A program made the position numbers and the translations under genes. DNA of 14,512 bases from JACDET01 sp035568375 (lineage in GTDB: Bacteria > Patescibacteriota > Microgenomatia > Levybacterales > UBA12049): the NCBI GenBank assembly GCA_035568375.1, contig DATMOG010000100.1:1-14512 (forward strand). Direction: 5' to 3'. Positions 7,713 to 14,512 of this stretch are shown piece by piece (the stretch's first letter is position 1; each line of letters opens with the position of its first letter). The notes beneath the pieces were generated by a model. The model did no database searches and had not been told where the DNA came from. It was given only the letters and a program-made list of their open reading frames with translations.

Positions 7713-8119
7713 AATTACATACGGAAATAATAACATTATGCGATTATGCATTAATAGCACGTGAAGGAAAATTGAGTATTAACGGAATTTTTGATGAATT
7801 GAGGGTGCAGAAATTCCCCGGCGGTATTTCGAGAGCTTTTTTTGTCGCAACACTGCAGGGGAAACCAGAGACATCGTATAAATTGAAGATTAATACAGAG
7901 ATTAAAGGTAAGGTAATAAATTCATTAAATTTAGAAATGCATACGAGCCTCAATGGCAAAAACAATATTATCTTGGAGTTAGTCAATTTAGGATTTGAGA
8001 AGGAAGGAGAGTACAAGTTTATAATTTACCATGACAAAGATGAAGTCGGCTCAACATTATTAAAAGTACTGAGTGCAGAACAACAGAATCAAGAAGTTAA
8101 GTATAAATTACCTAATTAA
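7709..8119 (+). CDS. DUF6941-like small protein between nrdR and nrdJ
   Basis: A 136-residue soluble protein of unknown function. The N-terminal ITLCDYALIAREGKLSINGIFDEL followed by FPGGISRAFFVATLQG resembles DUF6941 proteins, which start with a 'cDya..dgKl.i.GiFd.i....fP' pattern and are predicted all-beta. The middle alternates strand-like stretches (YKLKINTEI, NIILELVNLGF, YKFIIYHDKDEVGSTLLKV), which suits a beta-sandwich. There is no signal peptide, membrane segment or cysteine pair. It overlaps nrdR by 4 bases and ends 4 bases before nrdJ. It is therefore almost certainly made with both and may have a role tied to them, though none can be named. Confidence 0.6.
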   Translation: MKLHTEIITLCDYALIAREGKLSINGIFDELRVQKFPGGISRAFFVATLQGKPETSYKLKINTEIKGKVINSLNLEMHTSLNGKNNIILELVNLGFEKEGEYKFIIYHDKDEVGSTLLKVLSAEQQNQEVKYKLPN

Positions 8120-8123
8120 CATT

Positions 8124-10559
<2,436 letters not shown>

Positions 10560-10581
10560 GTTATTGCTCCAAAAGTATATT

Positions 10582-11055
10582 ATGATTACTTGTACATTTG
10601 AAAATGGTAATAAGGCTTCTTTGCGTCATGTAACAGTTGATGTATTAGTATTGCAAGACGACAAAGTGCTTTTAGTAAAACGCGCAGAAAAATTGCTTGA
10701 AGGTGGAAAATGGGGACTAATTGGAGGATTTGTTGATCGTGATGAAAATCTTATTCAAGCGGCAGAGAGAGAGATTCATGAAGAATCGGGTTATAGAGTA
10801 AAAGATATGACTTTTCTCTGCGTTAGGCATAACCCTGATAGACCACATGAAGATCGGCAAAATATTTCGTTTGTTTTTTTCTGCACTGCTGTTGCAAAAG
10901 AGGGTGAGTCAGATTGGGAGGTTACTGATCAGCAATGGTTTACTTTTGATAACTTGCCTGAAAAAGGAATGATTGCCTTTGATCATATAAAAAATATCGA
11001 ATTATATCAGCAGTATAAACGTAATGAAATAGCAATTCCATTACTGCAGTCTTAG
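10582..11055 (+). CDS. Nudix hydrolase
   Basis: A 157-residue Nudix-fold pyrophosphohydrolase. The Nudix box is a perfect match to GX5EX7REUXEEXGU at residues 49-71, beginning GFVDRDE and ending REIHEESGY; it binds the catalytic divalent cations. It is preceded by the usual strands TVDVLVLQDDKVLLVKR and by WGLIGG. The ATG at 10582 was chosen because the upstream in-frame codons lie inside nrdJ. Spacing after nrdJ is 22 bases, so it probably ends the nrdR operon. A house-cleaning role on oxidised or surplus (d)NTPs would fit the neighbours, but Nudix substrates cannot be read from sequence. A promoter and riboswitch follow immediately after the stop. Confidence 0.88.
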   Translation: MITCTFENGNKASLRHVTVDVLVLQDDKVLLVKRAEKLLEGGKWGLIGGFVDRDENLIQAAEREIHEESGYRVKDMTFLCVRHNPDRPHEDRQNISFVFFCTAVAKEGESDWEVTDQQWFTFDNLPEKGMIAFDHIKNIELYQQYKRNEIAIPLLQS

Positions 11056-11058
11056 TTC

Positions 11059-11087
11059 TTGTAGACGGAATTTGAAAAGTGTAGAAT
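11059..11087 (+). promoter_or_regulatory. Promoter of the cobalamin riboswitch transcript
   Basis: TTGTAG (11059-11064), spacer of 17, and TAGAAT (11082-11087). The predicted start near 11094 coincides with the 5' side of the outer stem of the aptamer, which supports the assignment. Confidence 0.5.
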
Positions 11088-11093
11088 GCTGGA

Positions 11094-11182
11094 TGTACAG
11101 GCAAGTGTTGTGTAAATCAACCACAGTGCCGCTACTGTAAAGTCAGAAAACTGTACAAAATTATTCTTATCCCGAGCAGGAG
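11094..11182 (+). ncRNA. Cobalamin riboswitch 1, upstream of the adenosyltransferase
   Basis: A compact cobalamin-type aptamer. Stem-loop GTTG (11107-11110), loop TGTAAAT, CAAC (11118-11121) matches the conserved GGTGxAAxxCC element. It is followed by TGCCGCTACTGTAAAG (11127-11142), the CCGCxACTGT core, and CCGAGCAGGAG (11172-11182), the B12-box end. GTACAG (11095-11100) pairs perfectly with CTGTAC (11151-11156) to close the core. The peripheral domain is much shorter than in btuB-type riboswitches and resembles the small class II or AdoCbl-variant forms. An intrinsic terminator follows, so ligand binding probably attenuates transcription of the adenosyltransferase gene. Confidence 0.78.
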
Positions 11183-11190
11183 TTTTTGTA

Positions 11191-11218
11191 AATCCTTCTG
11201 TTACGGAAGGATTTTTTT
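11191..11218 (+). terminator. Riboswitch 1 expression-platform terminator
   Basis: AATCCTTC (11191-11198) and GAAGGATT (11206-11213) form a perfect 8-bp stem with a 7-base loop, running into seven T (11212-11218). It lies between the aptamer and the adenosyltransferase start and is an intrinsic terminator. AGGA at the aptamer end could pair with TCCT in the 5' arm as an alternative fold. Confidence 0.85.
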
Positions 11219-11227
11219 GTAAGAGCA

Positions 11228-11269
11228 TAGTACTTATCCATATGTATATTTATGAATAAAAAAGTACTA
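11228..11269 (+). repeat. Inverted repeat TAGTACTT / AAGTACTA
   Basis: Perfect 8-base inverted repeat, arms at 11228-11235 and 11262-11269, with a 26-base AT-rich loop, in the leader of the adenosyltransferase gene between the terminator and the ATG. It could be an RNA hairpin or an operator; nothing else supports either role. Confidence 0.4.
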
Positions 11270-11285
11270 CTAGTAATCATATTAT

Positions 11286-11825
11286 ATGCCAATTTATACT
11301 CGAACCGGCGATAAAGGAAAAACATCACTCTTTGATGGTACGCGTGTTTTGAAATCACATACTCGAGTCGAAACATATGGCACCATCGATGAGCTGAACA
11401 GCAACATTGGTGCTGCTGTTGCTCATTTGAAAAGTAGAGAAATAAAATTAAAGACGGAACTTGAGAGAATTCAACATGATCTTCTGGATATCGGTTCAGC
11501 ATTAGCAACACCGCATCCAATGCCTGTTGTTGGTCTAGAAAAACGTCCAGAAGAATTTGAAAAAGTGATTGACGATCTTACGAAAGAATTACCGGAGCTA
11601 AAAGCGTTTATCCTTCCCGGTGGTGGTAAGGTTGGCTCATTGTTGCATGTATGCAGAACTGTCGCGCGTCGATCTGAGAGACAATTGGTTGCGATAATGC
11701 AAAAAGAAAATATTGATGAATCTATTGTTGTTTATCTTAATCGGCTATCTGATCTCTTTTTCACAATGGCACGATATGCTAATCACATTGAAAAGAAAAA
11801 AGAAACAATATGGAAAAAGAAATAG
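11286..11825 (+). CDS. ATP:cob(I)alamin adenosyltransferase, PduO type
   Basis: Transfers the 5'-deoxyadenosyl group of ATP to cob(I)alamin, making the AdoCbl used by NrdJ. The 179 residues carry the family motifs in order. YTRTGDKGKTSLF (4-16) is the ATP-binding N-terminal signature, followed by RVETYGTIDELNSNIG (27-42). FILPGGGKVGSLLHVCRTVARRSER (108-132) contains the conserved arginines of the active site. YLNRLSDLFFTMARYAN (150-166) completes the set. The Lys-rich C-terminus is short. No Shine-Dalgarno site is visible upstream of the ATG. Expression is probably limited by cobalamin through riboswitch 1, a feedback loop on cofactor supply. The second riboswitch begins about 12 bases after the stop. 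Gene names used for this family are cobO, pduO, atr and mmaB; I leave the symbol open. Confidence 0.93.
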   Translation: MPIYTRTGDKGKTSLFDGTRVLKSHTRVETYGTIDELNSNIGAAVAHLKSREIKLKTELERIQHDLLDIGSALATPHPMPVVGLEKRPEEFEKVIDDLTKELPELKAFILPGGGKVGSLLHVCRTVARRSERQLVAIMQKENIDESIVVYLNRLSDLFFTMARYANHIEKKKETIWKKK

Positions 11826-11837
11826 TTTAGTTTTATT

Positions 11838-11936
11838 TTGGGTGAATCAGGTGTAATTCCTGAGCTGTGCCGCAACTGTAAAGCCAGATCCCCATATCCT
11901 GATTGGCGGGATAAGAAATCTTCCGAGCAGAAGTCC
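11838..11936 (+). ncRNA. Cobalamin riboswitch 2, upstream of unknown 457-residue gene
   Basis: A second cobalamin aptamer with a stronger consensus match. The stem-loop is TCAGG (11847-11851), loop TGTAATT, CCTGA (11859-11863). TGCCGCAACTGTAAAGCCAG follows at 11868-11887, and the 3' CCGAGCAGAAG is at 11923-11933. A hairpin TATCC/GGATA (11895-11899, 11909-11913) replaces the large peripheral domain. The 7-base loop, CCGC core and CCGAGCAG element are shared with riboswitch 1, but the stems differ in sequence and covary. The spacing from core to B12 box is about 55 bases here and 45 in riboswitch 1. I see no convincing promoter of its own, so it may lie within the adenosyltransferase transcript. 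Confidence 0.85.
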
Positions 11937-11947
11937 TTTTTTTGTGG

Positions 11948-11971
11948 ACTCCTCGGAAGCGAGGAGTTTTT
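11948..11971 (+). terminator. Riboswitch 2 terminator that also masks the Shine-Dalgarno
   Basis: ACTCCTCG (11948-11955), loop GAAG, CGAGGAGT (11960-11967) and five T (11967-11971) make an 8-bp intrinsic terminator. The ATG of the next gene begins at 11972. The 3' arm contains GAGGAG (11961-11966), ideally spaced 5 bases from that ATG, so the same hairpin would hide the ribosome-binding site. AGTCC (11932-11936) at the aptamer end can pair with GGACT (11946-11950), disrupting the base of the terminator. Confidence 0.85.
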
Positions 11972-13345
11972 ATGGATCGAAGAGGTAATGTCTTACATCC
12001 TAATTTTAGTGATTGGAAAAAACCACCGATTGTTGATGGTACTGCTGCTTTACAACCTGATACGCCTTTTCCTCGAAATAGCGCATTGCAGCTTGTTAAA
12101 GCTAAGAGAAGAAGTAGTTTGCCTGAAAGTTTTCGAGATAAGTTGGTAAGTGTACGCAACAATTTTGCAGAACGATACGGAGATAAGAGAGTTAAGGCTT
12201 ATGAAATAGAGCAAGATGTCGTGTTATATAAGGCATTGGCAACAGAAAAAGGAACAGGTAGGTATGCAGAATCAAAAAGAAGCCTTGATGCTTATATAGA
12301 TATGCAGTTACAAACCCATCTTGGAGAGCGACTACATGTAGGAATAAGTCAATTACAGCATAACATTGTTGATGGAGAGCTACGGGTAGCGGATACGAAT
12401 GAGTCATTGCTAGAAATGCTTGATAGAGGAAGAACGTATCGTCGGAAGCATGGTAACCGAGTTGATTGGGATCGGGAAGAAGCTGAAGTAGTCGGATTTG
12501 CTCGTATTCAAGAAGAACTTGCTGATTCTGAAACTCCAGTTGGTACAATGATGTTTTTTGTGTCACCTCCCGGAAATATTGAGCAAGGGTCAAATTATCA
12601 AAAGAATTATTTTGATGCTTATTGGAAAATAGCAAAGAACAAAGTTCTTGCGTTCCGTTACACATCAGGTTTAACTCCTGAAGAGTCACATCAGCGATTA
12701 AGATTGGTAGATAGCCGTTATGATAGAGATGAGACCCCGTCTGATGCGGAAATGATTGCAAATCCTGTTAAGATTGAGTCGGGAACAAAAGGACTCGAAA
12801 ATCCCGATGCTCTTCATAATTTTATGCATGTTAATCATCAGCATATGAGTAAGCAAAAATTTGATGTCGTTATGCTTGCGTGTCAACCGTTGAGAGAAGA
12901 TTACAAACAGTCTTTACGAGATAATCCAGATAATCTTAGAGAGCATAAAAGGAGGTTGAATATTCTTATGAATTATGCCGATAATGTTTCTCAAGAGCTT
13001 GAGTCTGTCTCTGACGGTAAAGTTATTGCACTATTTCAGCCTCAAAAAGATGTTCGACCATGGTTTCCTTCCAAAATTGATAAAGCTGCGCTTGCGCGTC
13101 AAGAAGTGCGTGTTGTTAAAACTGGCTGTGGTTCTTCCGGTGGAGAAGTTTCGTCACCTTATAGTGTTGCTGAGCATGCATCTCATAAAGAAGGTAGCAT
13201 TTGTCCAACATGTAATCAAAGCTCAGCAGATAATCATTATCATTGCCCTGGCCCTGAGTGCAACCGAAAATATTCAAATGAGACACAGCTAGATGCTGGT
13301 GCAAGAACAAAAAAGTGCAATTGTGGTTTTGAGTTTAATTGTTAA
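11972..13345 (+). CDS. Unknown 457-residue protein under cobalamin riboswitch control, Cys-rich tail
   Basis: I do not recognise this protein. The ATG at 11972 gives 457 residues; a TTG at 11942 lies inside the terminator region and is unlikely. There is no signal peptide or membrane helix, so it is probably cytosolic. Residues 1-180 are charged and helix-prone, with many Arg, Glu and Lys. Residues 188-255 look like an alpha/beta segment (VGTMMFFVSPPG, then YFDAYWKIAKNKVLAFRYTSGL). Residues 260-375 include FDVVMLACQ and a helical stretch. The C-terminal 50 residues are Cys/His-rich: CPTC (411-414), HYHCPGPEC (422-430), KCNC (448-451) and a terminal C457 in CGFEFNC. This should bind zinc or act as a thiol shuttle. 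The last residues resemble the NrdJ tail (KKCYSCGYSEC). Cobalamin control links it to B12 metabolism, but its role is unknown. Confidence 0.85.
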   Translation: MDRRGNVLHPNFSDWKKPPIVDGTAALQPDTPFPRNSALQLVKAKRRSSLPESFRDKLVSVRNNFAERYGDKRVKAYEIEQDVVLYKALATEKGTGRYAESKRSLDAYIDMQLQTHLGERLHVGISQLQHNIVDGELRVADTNESLLEMLDRGRTYRRKHGNRVDWDREEAEVVGFARIQEELADSETPVGTMMFFVSPPGNIEQGSNYQKNYFDAYWKIAKNKVLAFRYTSGLTPEESHQRLRLVDSRYDRDETPSDAEMIANPVKIESGTKGLENPDALHNFMHVNHQHMSKQKFDVVMLACQPLREDYKQSLRDNPDNLREHKRRLNILMNYADNVSQELESVSDGKVIALFQPQKDVRPWFPSKIDKAALARQEVRVVKTGCGSSGGEVSSPYSVAEHASHKEGSICPTCNQSSADNHYHCPGPECNRKYSNETQLDAGARTKKCNCGFEFNC

Positions 13346-13349
13346 TTAT

Positions 13350-13499
13350 ATGAGCAAGAGACAACCGGACAAAGATTGTGATATCTGTTATAAAATCATT
13401 TGCAAACAGTGTGGATGGGTTGCTTCTGAGGCAGATGTTTTAAAAATACAAAAAAGTGAAATAACTGCATGTCCTGAATGTGGATGGATGCCGGCTTGA
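13350..13499 (+). CDS. 49-residue zinc-ribbon protein
   Basis: A small protein with six cysteines in three CxxC pairs: C10/C13, C18/C21 and C41/C44. The last two pairs are each followed by Gly-Trp (CKQCGW, CPECGW), the look of a zinc ribbon or rubredoxin-like knuckle. It starts 4 bases after the previous stop, so it is probably made together with the 457-residue protein and under the same riboswitch. The spacing and the shared CPxC style suggest a partner or a detached domain of that protein. Its stop codon lies inside the -35 box of the next promoter. The ATG is the only sensible start. Function is unknown. Confidence 0.7.
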   Translation: MSKRQPDKDCDICYKIICKQCGWVASEADVLKIQKSEITACPECGWMPA

Positions 13500-13524
13500 C
13501 AGCCCATAGTTTATTTGTTAGAAT
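13496..13524 (+). promoter_or_regulatory. Strong promoter of the 94-residue membrane protein
   Basis: Perfect -35 TTGACA (13496-13501), 17-base spacer, -10 TAGAAT (13519-13524). Nine bases separate the -10 from the ATG at 13534, so the leader would be about 3 bases. The -35 overlaps the stop codon of the zinc-ribbon gene. Confidence 0.65.
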
Positions 13525-13533
13525 ATTTTTTCT

Positions 13534-13818
13534 ATGGTTAATCCAGAAAAAGCACCGCAAAATACAGGAGAACTTGCTGACGGTGGGCAACGAGCAAGAA
13601 GAAATAGAATTAGTAAATGGCTTATGACAAGAGGATTTAGTGCAGCAGCTCTAGGTACACTCGGTGTTGCGGGGTATCTCTTATTGATTGGAGGTACGGC
13701 AGCTGTATCACTTGTTGCACCTGCTTTTGTTGTAGCAGCAGGGGTTGCAGCAGCAGGGGGAGTGTCTTTAGCTGCGACAGGAGTTGGCAAACGACTAATT
13801 GATAGTTTTAGAGGGTAA
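13534..13818 (+). CDS. Small two-helix membrane protein
   Basis: A 94-residue protein of unknown function. The N-terminal 32 residues are polar and basic (GGQRARRNRISKWLMTRG). Two hydrophobic, Gly/Ala/Val-rich segments follow, about residues 34-52 (FSAAALGTLGVAGYLLLIG) and 54-83 (TAAVSLVAPAF, then VAAAGGVSLAATG). A short basic tail ends the protein (GKRLIDSFRG). The arrangement suggests a helical hairpin with both ends in the cytoplasm. It has its own strong promoter and no Shine-Dalgarno site. No family is recognised; the glycine-rich helices could pack into oligomers, but that is speculation. Confidence 0.65.
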   Translation: MVNPEKAPQNTGELADGGQRARRNRISKWLMTRGFSAAALGTLGVAGYLLLIGGTAAVSLVAPAFVVAAGVAAAGGVSLAATGVGKRLIDSFRG

Positions 13819-13828
13819 AAAGTGTTAT

Positions 13829-14161
13829 ATGAACAAGTCAATAAAAGATATTTTAATAGAGATTTTAACTATTGCAGGATATCCAAATAATAAAAATAAT
13901 TTTATTGTTGAATTCGAAAAGCTCAATCTCTTAGAAGCAATGATGCATATATATGATTCACTTCCTCTGGAAAAGCAGCTTCAAATAAAAGAGTATAGTA
14001 ATGATCCTTATGCAATTAAAAAAATTATTCCACAAGAAATATATGTAAATGAATTGAAAAAAATAACAAGACATGCATTACAAGATTGTGTTAAGGATTT
14101 TGCTCCAGCTTTGAATCCATATCAGAAAGAAAAAATTGCAAAGCTTGTTTTTTCTTATTGA
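13829..14161 (+). CDS. Orphan 110-residue protein
   Basis: Unrecognised soluble protein of 110 residues, starting at the ATG 10 bases after the previous stop. It is predicted to be largely helical: KDILIEILTIAGY, EFEKLNLLEAMMHIYDSLPLEKQLQIKEY, VNELKKITRHALQDCVKDFAPAL and PYQKEKIAKLVFSY. There is no signal peptide, membrane helix or cysteine pair (one Cys near residue 87). The base composition is more AT-rich than in the metabolic genes at left. Probably cotranscribed with the membrane protein upstream. No function can be assigned. Confidence 0.55.
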   Translation: MNKSIKDILIEILTIAGYPNNKNNFIVEFEKLNLLEAMMHIYDSLPLEKQLQIKEYSNDPYAIKKIIPQEIYVNELKKITRHALQDCVKDFAPALNPYQKEKIAKLVFSY

Positions 14162-14173
14162 ATACATATTTCG

Positions 14174-14202
14174 TTGTTTCTTTAGCCTTATCATGGTAAG
14201 AT
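14174..14202 (+). promoter_or_regulatory. Promoter of the terminal ORF, leaderless geometry
   Basis: TTGTTT (14174-14179), 17-base spacer, TAAGAT (14197-14202), then six bases to the ATG at 14209. The predicted transcription start falls on the start codon. Confidence 0.4.
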
Positions 14203-14208
14203 AAAGGT

Positions 14209-14512
14209 ATGGATCCGAGTACTTCTCCTGCCCAGGATGTGCAGAATCAAAAAACATCTGACCAGCAAATAAATCGTGCGCAGCAGCCTTCCACGGCAAC
14301 TCAGCCGGTACAATCTCCATCACAGCCAAGATCGCAGGTATCGGTGGGAAATATAGAAGCAGGAGCTGCAACGATCATTCAGGAAAGTTCTGATGTGGAT
14401 GCAGAAGAAGATGAGATCAAAGTAGCACCACAAGAAATGAAATCTCAGGCAGTTAGTAGCGGTGGTGTAGAGGATCAGGACGAAGTTATTGAAGTGCAAC
14501 CTTCAATTCCAG
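14209..14512 (+). CDS. N-terminus of a low-complexity Q/S/P/E-rich protein, cut by window edge
   Basis: The frame is open for 101 codons from the ATG at 14209 to the window end. The visible part is intrinsically disordered: about 45 residues rich in Gln, Ser, Pro and Thr, then an acidic stretch (SSDVDAEEDEIKV) and further Glu, Gln and Val. No domain, signal peptide or cysteine is visible. Some CPR proteins carry long disordered N-termini like this ahead of a folded C-terminal domain (DUF5660-type proteins are one example), but the domain would lie outside the window. Confidence 0.6.
   Translation, partial: MDPSTSPAQDVQNQKTSDQQINRAQQPSTATQPVQSPSQPRSQVSVGNIEAGAATIIQESSDVDAEEDEIKVAPQEMKSQAVSSGGVEDQDEVIEVQPSIP

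Noticed and set aside
8073..8123. GTG start extending NrdJ by 17 residues
   Set aside because: It would overlap the preceding gene by nearly 50 bases and adds nothing conserved. The ATG at 8124 follows the previous stop by 4 bases.
11942..11971. Upstream TTG start for the 457-residue protein
   Set aside because: The ten extra codons are encoded by the riboswitch terminator hairpin, and the ATG at 11972 has a well-spaced GAGGAG.
12192..12761. A 189-codon open frame on the minus strand inside the 457-residue gene
   Set aside because: It lies wholly antisense to a gene with riboswitch, terminator and Shine-Dalgarno signals. Its translation has no recognisable motif, and its composition looks like a shadow frame.

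Overview
The window is AT-rich and densely packed. It reads as bacterial chromosome, most probably from a Patescibacteria (Candidate Phyla Radiation) genome of the Microgenomates kind. The grounds are a DUF5667-like secreted protein, a divergent cytidylate-kinase-like ATPase, a class II ribonucleotide reductase with TSCPD and zinc-ribbon tails, short intergenic gaps, few Shine-Dalgarno sites and many small orphan proteins. The lineage is inferred from gene content and was not tested by a search. TGA serves as an ordinary stop codon.

Left part (1-4605, minus strand): central carbon and nitrogen metabolism. The order of transcription is yibE/F-like membrane protein, glutamate dehydrogenase, class I fructose-1,6-bisphosphatase and phosphoglycerate kinase (cut by the window edge). 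The last two overlap by ATGA. A divergent intergenic region then starts plus-strand genes: a GAPDH whose coenzyme-site residues look NADP-type, a cytidylate-kinase-like protein lacking the P-loop lysine, and a signal-peptide DUF5667-like protein. FBPase together with a GapB-like GAPDH points to gluconeogenic flux.

Middle (7022-11055): a deoxyribonucleotide operon, nrdR, a DUF6941-like gene, B12-dependent nrdJ and a Nudix hydrolase. It sits behind a sigma70-type promoter (TTGACA-N17-TACTAT) overlapped by two candidate NrdR boxes.

Right-middle (11056-13499): a cobalamin-responsive block. Two compact cobalamin riboswitches, each followed by an intrinsic terminator, lie in tandem. The first precedes a PduO-type ATP:cob(I)alamin adenosyltransferase, which makes the AdoCbl cofactor that NrdJ needs. 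The second starts about a dozen bases after the adenosyltransferase stop and controls an unrecognised 457-residue protein with a Cys-rich tail. Its terminator hairpin also carries the Shine-Dalgarno sequence of that gene. A 49-residue zinc-ribbon protein follows. This B12-gated unknown gene is the most notable item in the window.

Right end (13500-14512): a small two-helix membrane protein, a 110-residue orphan, and the start of a low-complexity Q/S/P/E-rich protein cut by the window edge. Four genes (gdh, GAPDH, the small membrane protein and the terminal ORF) have a -10 element ending 6-9 bases before the ATG, which suggests leaderless transcripts.
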